The notes under the pieces are model-generated. The model made no database searches. It was not told where the DNA came from and was given only the letters and a program-made list of their open reading frames with translations. A stretch of 64,000 bases of DNA from NCBI GenBank assembly GCA_001910725.1, contig MJGA01000008.1, forward strand, positions 620,001-684,000, written 5' to 3'. Below are positions 1 to 7,729 of the stretch, in pieces. Origin of the DNA: Phanerodontia chrysosporium. Lineage: Eukaryota; Basidiomycota; Agaricomycetes; Polyporales; Phanerochaetaceae. Made by a program: the position numbers and the translations under genes. Within the stretch, counting starts at the first letter, position 1. Every line of letters starts with the position of its first letter.

Positions 1-46
1 ATAGCTAGGACCCTGAACACCGGTCCCTGGGGACCTGGTGCACATG

Positions 47-54
47 TATATAAA
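47..54 (+). promoter_or_regulatory. TATA box of element 1, 5' LTR
   Basis: TATATAAA lies 33 nt upstream of A80. A80 is the first base of the AGCTTCAATCT stretch complementary to the primer-binding site. The spacing suits TATA-directed initiation at A80. The same spacing (34) is seen in elements 2 and 3. Confidence 0.8.
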
Positions 55-79
55 CCCTGAGGGGTGGGGGTGCCTCCCC

Positions 80-90
80 AGCTTCAATCT
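80..90 (+). promoter_or_regulatory. Inferred RNA 5' end and self-primer of element 1
   Basis: AGCTTCAATCT is the perfect reverse complement of 231-241. In Tf1-type elements the first 11 nt of the RNA fold back, are cleaved off and prime minus-strand synthesis. The length (11) and position after the TATA box match that mechanism. The start site itself is inferred, not measured. Confidence 0.7.
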
Positions 91-171
91 CATCGCATCT
101 CACCTCTCTAGTCTCTATACCTCGTCTTCAAGCTTGGCTACACCCTTTGTAGTCCAAGTAAACCTTTGCCA

Positions 172-619
172 GTGAGTATTGCTGGTTGGTTTGGTGTATA
201 GGCGCTAGGGCAGCGCATTTTTGTGATAGAAGATTGAAGCTAGCCAACCTACTCCACCTTTGGTGGCCTAGGTTATTGCTTTGGGTTCTGGGGGCTTGTT
301 TGAACAAGTGCTTTTGCGCTTTGTTCAGTTTTTTGCCGATCCACAGGCGTAAGTGGGCACTATAGTACCTTTTTAGGTACAGACAGGGGAACGTGGTGTA
401 ACCCACCTCAGAGGGCTTTGCCTGCGGACGAGTAACCCCTGTTGTAGTGCTGGACTAAGGGTGTAATACCCTGTCCAACCAGTTTTAGCTGTGTGGCGTG
501 GAAACCCACAGTAATACCCCTTTCTCTTCGTTGAGGGTTGGCTGGCAGGAAAGCCTTGCGCTTTGCCTGTGTGGAGAAGTTTTCTGGCTTGTGTACACAG
601 GCTGACCCGTGTTTACTAG
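172..619 (+). other. Candidate intron in the element 1 leader that creates an AUG
   Basis: The donor is GTGAGT at 172-177, inside U5. The acceptor is CTAG at 616-619, preceded by a CTGAC branch-like motif at 602-606. Joining A171 to T620-G621 yields ATG in frame with the open frame ending at 1350. The intron would remove the primer-binding site, so spliced RNA would be mRNA only. Element 3 has a consensus donor in its U5 at a similar distance from the start. This is an inference without transcript data. Confidence 0.45.
231..241 (+). promoter_or_regulatory. Primer-binding site of element 1 (self-priming type)
   Basis: AGATTGAAGCT lies 2 nt after the LTR end and pairs with 80-90 over 11 bp. 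The 2-nt gap equals the dinucleotide normally removed by integrase. No tRNA 3'-CCA complement (TGG start) is present here. Confidence 0.75.
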
Positions 620-1350
620 TGCCTAAAGCTGCTAGGAACCGTTTTGTCCTTGCTAAGGACGAGAGCTCTGGCAAACCCTTGCTTGAGCGCATCAAGATCT
701 CGAACCTTCACCGCTTCAAAGACGTTGGGAAGCCGCGCCCTGCGTACAAACCTCGCACTACACCCTACACCCCTGTCCCTGGTCGTCGTGAAAGGCTTGC
801 TCGTGAAGCAGACTTGAACGACTTCAAGCACCAGCTTCAGCTCGAAGACTATCGCAACGAACAGCGCAAGCGCCGCCTACTCGATCGCATCGCGAACGCC
901 CCTCCCCCTCTACCCCTCATCGAACGTATTGAACCTCCCCCTACTCCCCCTATCGAAGTCAAACCCATTCCCAAAGACCTTCGCTTTCACACCAACACTC
1001 AGGTCCATCAGCTGCGCGACTACGGACGAAAGTTCAACGGCGCCCTTAACCACTTGGGTCCGTTCTTTCAGAAGCTAGACGAGCAGCGTTTTCGAGTTGG
1101 GTTGACTGAACACGAGCTCTACATCTTGGGCTTGTTCAAGGAGAGGTTCGATAACATTCGCAAACATCTTCAGACTATCGTCGAGACGAAGGAGTACACC
1201 ACGAGGGAGTGGAAGAAGATTTCGAGGGATTTGAAGAAGGCAGGCGCACATAGCTTTGCTGAACTTAAGCCACGCTTCGCTGAGCATTGCAGGGAGCTGA
1301 TCCAGGAGTTGGGTGAAGATTGGTTGTTTTTGGAGAAGAACCTCGATTAG
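535..1350 (+). CDS. Methionine-free leader ORF of element 1 (ORF0), unknown function
   Basis: The frame is open for 271 codons after a TGA at 532-534 and contains no ATG at all. It ends 29 nt before the gag ATG. If the leader intron 172-619 is spliced, translation would start at the junction ATG and give about 243 residues. Visible features are a basic N-terminal part, a proline-rich middle (PPPLPLIERIEPPPTPP) and a charged, probably helical C-terminal half rich in K, E, R and L. The composition looks coding: a balanced amino-acid mix with clustered prolines. I recognise no family. It could be an accessory or Gag-like protein expressed from spliced RNA, or use a non-AUG start. Confidence 0.5.
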   Translation, partial: GLAGRKALRFACVEKFSGLCTQADPCLLVPKAARNRFVLAKDESSGKPLLERIKISNLHRFKDVGKPRPAYKPRTTPYTPVPGRRERLAREADLNDFKHQLQLEDYRNEQRKRRLLDRIANAPPPLPLIERIEPPPTPPIEVKPIPKDLRFHTNTQVHQLRDYGRKFNGALNHLGPFFQKLDEQRFRVGLTEHELYILGLFKERFDNIRKHLQTIVETKEYTTREWKKISRDLKKAGAHSFAELKPRFAEHCRELIQELGEDWLFLEKNLD

Positions 1351-1379
1351 TTTTTGTATCTGCGCGTTTTTGAATCAAG

Positions 1380-2960
1380 ATGTCGCTCAATTCAAATCCT
1401 GTTGACTTTGGTTTGCGTTCTGCTTCGAGTTCAAGTGGCATGGACCCTTGGGGAGCGTTAGAACTTGGCTCTATGGCTGAGGGAGGCCCTACCCCAGTTT
1501 TGGCCGCTGCGCCGCTTTCGACTTCTTACGAAGAGTACAGCCAGTCATGGGTACAAGCCGCTCAGGAAGGACTGACTCCTGGTGACTTTAAGGCCCTCGT
1601 TGACAGCCTGGGTAACTGGGTAAAGGCTGAAATAGCTCAAGTAAGGTCGGAAATGGGTTCAGAAGTCCTTCGCTTGAAGGAAGCCCTTCGCAAACGCAAA
1701 ACCGAGGCCAAGACACTTCAGGAGCAGATAGACATTCTTGAGCAGACTAGACAGCACTTGTCTGCGCAGATAGCAGAGGCTCAGAACCAAAATCGCGTTT
1801 TGCAGAACGCTATGCAGGTGCTGAAGCAGGAGAACGAGAGCTTGAAAGTGTTGATTCAGCAAGGCACTAGTGGAGGCAATATTGGGTTGTCTCAGTCTTT
1901 GTTCCCTACCATGAAGGAGCCTGACACCTTTAATGGTGATAAGGCTAGCAAGCTGGATGACTGGCTCGAGTCGATGGCACTCTGGTTGCGCCACCGTGGC
2001 GTAATGGATGACGAAAAGAAGATAGAGACGGCGATGACTTACCTGCGAGGTTCAGCAAAGAAGGTCATGCAAGAGTACTTCGACAAGGTGGCAGACTCAA
2101 AGCCCCTTGGTACTTGGACCAACTTTGTGAACGAACTCCAGAAAGGATTCCAACAGACCGACAAGAAGGACAGGGCAAGGGCAGAGTTTGAGCAGCTTGT
2201 CAGCAAGAAAGGAACGAACGAGAAGACTTTCAATGAGTTTGCTGCTCGTTTCCGTTCGCTGGCTCGCCAAACTGGCTTCTCCAACGAGGAACTGTTGGTC
2301 AAAGCCTATGCCCATACCCCTCGTGCCGCCGCCGATGTACTGGCAGCCCGTGGTCGTGCTCAGTGGGCTACGACCTGGGATGGTTGGTTGAAGGATGTTC
2401 AGGAGATTCTGCAGGATCAACGTCTCTTGACGGGCACCGTACTCTCTGGACAGCCTCAGTCGTCGAAAGACCCTGACGCTATGGATGTCGACGCCTTGAA
2501 GAAGGGCTCAGCCCAGGGTAAAGGCAAGACAGCCAAAGTTCAGAAGGTTGCCATGTCGTTCGAGGAGGCGAAGAAGAAAGGCTGCTGCGCTCAGTGTGGA
2601 GGCAAAGGCCACATTGCCAAGGAGTGTCCATCGAAGAAGAACAACTCAGGTTCTTCGACGTCGTCGAGTAAAACCACCAATGCACCGGTGGCCAGTTCAT
2701 CAAAGGCTTCGTCTTCAAAGGGAAAGGAGAAGGATAAGGGCTCTCGCCACACGAAGAACAGCGTGCGCGAGGTGTACGCCAGCGACTCGGAGAGATTCCA
2801 GGAGGTAGCCTCTGACGAGGAATCGAGCTCGGATAGCTCAGAAGAAGAAGATACCCCCAAGACCAAACAAAAGAAGAAGTCGTCTTCAAAGGAGAAGGCG
2901 CAGAAGATTAACCGCGTGGTGTTCTCAGACGATGAGGATTTTCTGCAGGGACCAATGTAG
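1380..2960 (+). CDS. gag: Gag of element 1, with coiled coil and zinc knuckle
   Basis: A 526-residue capsid/nucleocapsid precursor starting at the first ATG downstream of the inferred transcription start. In order it has a Ser-rich N-terminus and a long coiled coil (about residues 75-165, heptads of E/L/Q/K). The Ty3-type capsid region follows (about 180-350; motifs TFNGDKASKLDDWLESM and FNEFAARFRSLA). One CCHC knuckle (CAQCGGKGHIAKEC, about 401-414) precedes a Ser/Lys/acidic tail. The last codons before TAG include GAT TTT, placed as an in-phase heptamer G GAT TTT (2936-2942) where the -1 pol frame opens. Gag would assemble cytoplasmic virus-like particles and package element RNA. Confidence 0.92.
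   Translation: MSLNSNPVDFGLRSASSSSGMDPWGALELGSMAEGGPTPVLAAAPLSTSYEEYSQSWVQAAQEGLTPGDFKALVDSLGNWVKAEIAQVRSEMGSEVLRLKEALRKRKTEAKTLQEQIDILEQTRQHLSAQIAEAQNQNRVLQNAMQVLKQENESLKVLIQQGTSGGNIGLSQSLFPTMKEPDTFNGDKASKLDDWLESMALWLRHRGVMDDEKKIETAMTYLRGSAKKVMQEYFDKVADSKPLGTWTNFVNELQKGFQQTDKKDRARAEFEQLVSKKGTNEKTFNEFAARFRSLARQTGFSNEELLVKAYAHTPRAAADVLAARGRAQWATTWDGWLKDVQEILQDQRLLTGTVLSGQPQSSKDPDAMDVDALKKGSAQGKGKTAKVQKVAMSFEEAKKKGCCAQCGGKGHIAKECPSKKNNSGSSTSSSKTTNAPVASSSKASSSKGKEKDKGSRHTKNSVREVYASDSERFQEVASDEESSSDSSEEEDTPKTKQKKKSSSKEKAQKINRVVFSDDEDFLQGPM
2936..2942 (+). promoter_or_regulatory. Candidate -1 frameshift heptamer, element 1
   Basis: G GAT TTT is in gag phase and has the X XXY YYZ form used by retroviral -1 sites such as G GAU UUA. 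The pol frame opens exactly here, after TGA at 2933-2935. Element 2 has the same heptamer at the same place relative to its gag stop. Confidence 0.6.
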
Positions 2961-5900
2961 AGTCTGCGACATCTGGTCCGTTTTTAGATTTCCTTTACCC
3001 TCCCGACTCAGTAGAATGTATTAGATCAGTTTTGGAATCGAGAAAAGTCTCTAGTTTGCCCTCTAAATCGAGCTTTATCGTTCCAGTAACTTTGAGTCAG
3101 GGTAAGGAAATCAGAGTGCAGACTACCGCGCTGGTTGATTCAGGGGCCTATGCTGTGTTCATTAGCCATCGCTTCGTCAAGAAGCATAAGCTGAAGACGA
3201 ACCAGCTGGCCAGGGAGATACGCGTTTACAACGCGGATGGCTCCAGGAACAAGTGTGGCAGTATTGAGGAGTATGCTTGGCTCGACGTAGCCGTAGGGGA
3301 CCATATCTCCAGACAAGCATGCCTCATTACAGATCTGGGTGGAAAGGACATGTTCCTCGGCTTTAGCTACCTGAAGAAGCATAATCCTGAGATAGATTGG
3401 GATAAGGGCGAGTGGAAGTACTCCAGATGCCCAGATTCTTGTCGCTTTACCAGCCACAAGGCTCAAGTAGCACAAGCAGAGCTCGAAGAACCTATGGACG
3501 AGGACTTCGAGGAGGAAGAAGAGGAGCCTTGGCTCCAGTGGGTCGACCCTTCCACCCCAGATGGCCGCGTTTTGGCATTAACTTGCCGGAAGATCGCAGC
3601 GATGTGCAGTATTCGTTCGCTGGAGGGAATCGAGGGCTGGGAGCAGCTTGTCCCTGCACAGTATCAAGACTATGGGGACGTGTTTTCGAAGCGTGCAAGC
3701 GAACGGTTACCCGTACGAAAGCCTTACGACCACGCTGTCGAGTTTATCGACGGAGCTACCCTACCTCGACCAGCTCGTAATTACTCGCTGTCGCCAGAAG
3801 AGAGGAATTCTCTGGACGAGTGGATTCAGGAGAATCTCGCCAAGGGATACATCAGACCAAGTAAATCCCCGCTGGCAGCACCAGTCTTTTTCGTGAAGAA
3901 GAAGGACGGTTCATTGCGCTTGGTGCAGGACTACAGAAAGCTGAACGAAGTCGTTAAGAAAGACCGCTTCCCTATACCCAAGATCTCAGACCTTATAGAT
4001 CGACTATCTAAGGCTAGTATATACACCAAGATTGACCTTAGATGGGGGTATAACAACGTCAGAATCAAGGAAGGAGACGAGTGGAAGCTGGCCTTCATCA
4101 CACCTTTCGGTTTATACGAACCTACAGTGATGTTCTTCGGCCTCAGCAATGCACCAGCAACCTTTCAGCGCATGATGAACCATATTCTCGACGATCTGAT
4201 TCGAGAAGGGCATGTCATGGTCTACCTAGACGACATTCTCATCTTCACGAATGACTTGGACCACCATCGGCGATTAGTTCGCGAGGTATTGCAGCGGCTA
4301 CGCGACAATGACCTGTTCGCTAAGCCAGAAAAATGCTTCTTCGAGACGGATAGCATTGAATACCTCGGAATGATCATCAGCAAGGGGTCGGTTCAGATGG
4401 ATCCATCGAAGGTAGATGGCGTTTTATCTTGGCCCATACCCAAAAGGGTCAAAGATGTCCAGGCTTTCCTGGGTTTTGCTAACTTCTACCGACGGTTTAT
4501 TCGAGACTTTGGCAAGATTGTTCGCCCATTGTCAGAGCTTACCCGCAAAGGCAAAGAGTGGGAATGGGGGCCTGAGCAGCAGGATGCCTTCGATACACTC
4601 AAAAGAGCGTTCACTACTGCGCCTATTCTCAAGATTCCAGACGACGAGCACCCTTTTAGGCTCGAATGCGATTCGTCAGACTTTGCTACGGGGGCTGTAC
4701 TTGAGCAACTGGGCGAGGATGGCCTTTGGCACCCTGTCGCGTTTTACTCCAAGGCGCTAGGCGTACATGAGCGCAACTACGAGATATACGACAAGGAGAT
4801 GCTAGCCATCATCCGCGCATTGAAGGAATGGCGCCACCACTTGGAGGGACACCCTCTACCATTCGACATATGGTCAGATCACCAGAATTTGACCTATTTC
4901 CGCAAGGCACAAGACTTGACGAGACGTCAAGCACGTTGGAGTCTTTTCCTCACACGTTTCCACTTCAAGTTAGAGCACAAGCCTGGAAAGACGATGAAGC
5001 GGGCTGATCCAATGTCCAGGAGGCCAGATCATGAATTGGGGGTGGATTGCGACAATCGTGAAAAAGTCCTTTTGAAGCCAGAATATTTCGCGATTCGAGC
5101 CATGCAACCAACCCATTCATCGATAGTGGACGATAGCAAACTGCTAGAAAGGATCAGAAAAGCCCTGCTGGACGACGAAGTCACCAAGTCGTACAAAGAC
5201 CTGACGTTGAAAGGACCAAGAGAGTTCGGGAAGGACTTAGCGGAATGGCACCTCGAGGACGGGCTACTACTGCACCGAGGCAAGGTGTATGTGCCCAAGG
5301 ACGACAAGATTAGGGCGGATCTACTCAAGTTACACCACGACTTCCCTGGGGCTGGACACCCTGGACGATGGAAGACGTTGGAGTTGCTGTCGCGCAACTA
5401 CTGGTGGCCAGGAATGTCAGTTTATGTCAAGAAGTACGTCGCAGGTTGCGAAGTTTGCCAGTCGCATAAAAACGTCAACCAGAAGCCTGCTGGCCTGCTA
5501 CAACCGAACGAGGTTCCGTCGGAACCCTGGGAGATAATCTCATGCGATATGATCACGGACTTGCCTGAGTCGGACGGTTACAACGCTATCTTCGTAGTCG
5601 TTTGCCGCTTAACCAAGCGAGCACATTTCCTCCCCATCACCAAGGAGTTTTCAGCCAAGGATCTGGGAAATTTGCTCTATGAGCGTGTTTGGCCTTTGCA
5701 CGGCCTACCCAGACAGATCATTTCGGATAGAGGAACGCAGTTCGCCGCAAAACTCTTCCAGGAATGGTGCAGACTCCTGGGGATCAAGTCAGCAATGACT
5801 ACAGCGTTTCACCCTCAGGCAGACGGTCAGACTGAGCGAGTTAATCAGTCATTGGAGCAGTATCTGCGCTGCTACACAAGCTTCAGGCAGGACGACTGGG

Positions 5901-7093
5901 CGTACCTTTTGCCCTCTGCCGAGTTTGCGTACAATAACCAGGCGCATGAAAGCACCAAGAACTCGCCATTCTTCGTCGAATATGGCCGTCATCCACGCAT
6001 GTTCCCAGAGCAGGACCGTGTTACAAGGTTGTCAGAACTGGACGACTGGACGAAGCTTAGACAGGAGGCCCAAGATCAGGCGAAAGCCGCGCTCGTGCTG
6101 GCTGCAGAGCGAATGAAGTGGTACTACGACCAGGGTAAATCAGAACCCTTGTTCAAGGTCGGAGACCGTGTTTGGCTTGACGCAAAGGATCTGAACCTTC
6201 GGGTTCCCTCCAAGAAACTGGCACCAAAGCGAGTAGGCCCTTACGAGATCGTAGAGCAGCTGGGACCGGTCACCTTCAAGCTGAAGTTACCAGCCCATGT
6301 GAAGATTCACCCGGTCTTCCACGCAAGCAAGCTCATGAAGCACGTCGAGGATGAGGTTGCCAATCGCACGCGCAAACCCCTACCACCCATTCGTGTGGGT
6401 GATGACGAGGAGTACGAGGTCGAGCAGATCGTAGATGCACAGCCAGACTCTAAAGGCCGTGTTATGTACCGAGTACGGTGGAGAGGCTACGACGAGCATA
6501 GCGACACATGGGAATACCTGCCCAATCTCAAGCACGCTATGGCGAAGGTCAAACAATTCCACAAGAAATACCCAGATGCGCCAAAGGCAATTTCCCTTCT
6601 GCAACGCCACCACGACGAGGAGGATGAGTTTTTCGTGCGCGAACTCGCGCTACTCCAATCTTGGGGAGCAGACGACCAGTTCGAGGTCGAGCTCATGAAC
6701 AAGGATGCAAAACTTCCCTCACGTGGCTCGCCAGAAAGCGCAGGGTTGGATCTTTTCATCACGGAAGACCTTACGCTCAAGCCCCATGATCGCAAGCTAG
6801 CGCCAACTGGCCTTCGAATGTGTACTCCACCAGGTACCTACGCTCGAGTCGCACCACGGAGTGGCCTTAGCCTCAGAGGCATCGACATAGGAGCAGGCGT
6901 TATTGACCGAGATTATCGAGGAGAGCTCAAGATTCTACTCATCAACAACTCGCCCGACACCTTTACATTCCACAAGGGTGATCGTGTCGCTCAACTCGTG
7001 CTCGAAAGAATCTCCTACGCCGAACCAACTCCGGTTTCTCGCCTCGACTCAACCATTCGCAGCAGCGATGGTTTTGGCTCCACTGGTATTTAG
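2936..7093 (+). CDS. pol: Pol of element 1: PR-RT-RNaseH-IN-chromodomain-dUTPase
   Basis: The frame overlaps the gag end by 25 nt in the -1 frame and has no early ATG, so a frameshift product is expected. Rough positions counted from nt 3032: aspartic protease DSGA at 37; RT from about 260 with KKKDGSLR and the catalytic VYLDDILIF near 397; RNase H LECDSSDF near 543. Integrase follows, with an HHCC zinc site (768-809), the DDE residues in CDMITDLPE, SDRGTQF and QTERVNQ (838-934) and a GPY/F module. A chromodomain (EEYEVEQIVD to the paired W residues, 1126-1180) precedes a trimeric-type dUTPase (1223-1353). The dUTPase motifs are AGLDLF, PRSGLS, GVIDRDYRGE, GDRVAQLV and DGFGSTG. The chromodomain would direct integration to modified chromatin, and the dUTPase would limit uracil in cDNA. 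No stop or shift is visible. Confidence 0.95.
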   Translation, partial: GFSAGTNVESATSGPFLDFLYPPDSVECIRSVLESRKVSSLPSKSSFIVPVTLSQGKEIRVQTTALVDSGAYAVFISHRFVKKHKLKTNQLAREIRVYNADGSRNKCGSIEEYAWLDVAVGDHISRQACLITDLGGKDMFLGFSYLKKHNPEIDWDKGEWKYSRCPDSCRFTSHKAQVAQAELEEPMDEDFEEEEEEPWLQWVDPSTPDGRVLALTCRKIAAMCSIRSLEGIEGWEQLVPAQYQDYGDVFSKRASERLPVRKPYDHAVEFIDGATLPRPARNYSLSPEERNSLDEWIQENLAKGYIRPSKSPLAAPVFFVKKKDGSLRLVQDYRKLNEVVKKDRFPIPKISDLIDRLSKASIYTKIDLRWGYNNVRIKEGDEWKLAFITPFGLYEPTVMFFGLSNAPATFQRMMNHILDDLIREGHVMVYLDDILIFTNDLDHHRRLVREVLQRLRDNDLFAKPEKCFFETDSIEYLGMIISKGSVQMDPSKVDGVLSWPIPKRVKDVQAFLGFANFYRRFIRDFGKIVRPLSELTRKGKEWEWGPEQQDAFDTLKRAFTTAPILKIPDDEHPFRLECDSSDFATGAVLEQLGEDGLWHPVAFYSKALGVHERNYEIYDKEMLAIIRALKEWRHHLEGHPLPFDIWSDHQNLTYFRKAQDLTRRQARWSLFLTRFHFKLEHKPGKTMKRADPMSRRPDHELGVDCDNREKVLLKPEYFAIRAMQPTHSSIVDDSKLLERIRKALLDDEVTKSYKDLTLKGPREFGKDLAEWHLEDGLLLHRGKVYVPKDDKIRADLLKLHHDFPGAGHPGRWKTLELLSRNYWWPGMSVYVKKYVAGCEVCQSHKNVNQKPAGLLQPNEVPSEPWEIISCDMITDLPESDGYNAIFVVVCRLTKRAHFLPITKEFSAKDLGNLLYERVWPLHGLPRQIISDRGTQFAAKLFQEWCRLLGIKSAMTTAFHPQADGQTERVNQSLEQYLRCYTSFRQDDWAYLLPSAEFAYNNQAHESTKNSPFFVEYGRHPRMFPEQDRVTRLSELDDWTKLRQEAQDQAKAALVLAAERMKWYYDQGKSEPLFKVGDRVWLDAKDLNLRVPSKKLAPKRVGPYEIVEQLGPVTFKLKLPAHVKIHPVFHASKLMKHVEDEVANRTRKPLPPIRVGDDEEYEVEQIVDAQPDSKGRVMYRVRWRGYDEHSDTWEYLPNLKHAMAKVKQFHKKYPDAPKAISLLQRHHDEEDEFFVRELALLQSWGADDQFEVELMNKDAKLPSRGSPESAGLDLFITEDLTLKPHDRKLAPTGLRMCTPPGTYARVAPRSGLSLRGIDIGAGVIDRDYRGELKILLINNSPDTFTFHKGDRVAQLVLERISYAEPTPVSRLDSTIRSSDGFGSTGI

Positions 7094-7115
7094 GCTTCAC
7101 CAGGAGGTTCAGCTA

Positions 7116-7128
7116 GAATTGGGGGTAA
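7116..7128 (+). promoter_or_regulatory. Polypurine tract of element 1
   Basis: GAATTGGGGGTAA lies directly before the 3' LTR start TGTCACAG. It is the plus-strand primer position. Similar G-rich tracts lie before the 3' LTRs of elements 2 and 3. Confidence 0.75.
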
Positions 7129-7728
7129 TGTCACAGTTTTTCGTCTTAACCCTTAGGGTTAGGGGCAGCAGGTGACAGAAGCGATTACTCCGAACTGTGA
7201 CATGCAGAAGCGCTGGAGTGACAGCCCTAGGCTCGGGGCTGGTCACGTGATACGGCGGTCACGTGATGCGCACACGTGCGGTATCCCAGGGTCACATGGT
7301 CGAAGGTCTAGAAGCAGGCAAGGGTCTGGAAGCGCCGAGACACTCCGGAATGGACTAGAAAGCCCTGGAGGTCTCTGGACAGGTCCGGACAGTGCTGGAA
7401 CGTTCTGGAGGTTTCTGGGACATCGTAGGAACATTTAGGAACGTGTAGGAGAATGTAGGAATGCCTTTAGGGCACTAGCCAATAGCGTAGTAGGTATTAG
7501 ATAGCTAGGACCCTGAACACCGGTCCCTGGGGACCTGGTGCACATGTATATAAACCCTGAGGGGTGGGGGTGCCTCCCCAGCTTCAATCTCATCGCATCT
7601 CACCTCTCTAGTCTCTATACCTCGTCTTCAAGCTTGGCTACACCCTTTGTAGTCCAAGTAAACCTTTGCCAGTGAGTATTGCTGGTTGGTTTGGTGTATA
7701 GGCGCTAGGGCAGCGCATTTTTGTGATA
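7129..7728 (+). repeat. 3' LTR of element 1 (600 bp)
   Basis: It runs from TGTCACAG to TGTGATA. The right 228 nt equal positions 1-228. U3 carries two tandem telomere-like TTAGGG units (7153-7164) and many short G/C motifs. The TATA box is at 7547-7554 and the inferred start at 7580. Confidence 0.92.
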
Positions 7729-7729
7729 C

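Larger units (their letters stand above)
1..228 (+). repeat. Right part of the 5' LTR of element 1
   Basis: This is the last 228 nt of the 600-bp LTR, identical to 7501-7728. It holds the TATA box, the inferred transcription start at 80, and a U5 containing the donor-like GTGAGT at 172-177. The LTR ends in TGTGATA, an imperfect inverse of the TGTCACA start seen at 7129. Confidence 0.95.
1..7728 (+). mobile_element. Ty3/Gypsy chromodomain retrotransposon, element 1 (5' end outside the window)
   Basis: The order is LTR, self-primer site, ATG-less ORF, gag, pol (PR-RT-RNaseH-IN-chromodomain-dUTPase), polypurine tract, LTR. Positions 1-228 repeat at 7501-7728 without a difference I can see, at an offset of exactly 7500, so the element should be about 8.1 kb with 600-bp LTRs. 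The identical LTR ends imply recent insertion. It sits inside the coding region of a non-LTR element whose RT frame resumes at 7729-7730. The 5-bp target duplication should therefore be CCCTG (7729-7733), with its partner left of the window. Pol has no internal break, so the copy could be autonomous. Confidence 0.95.
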
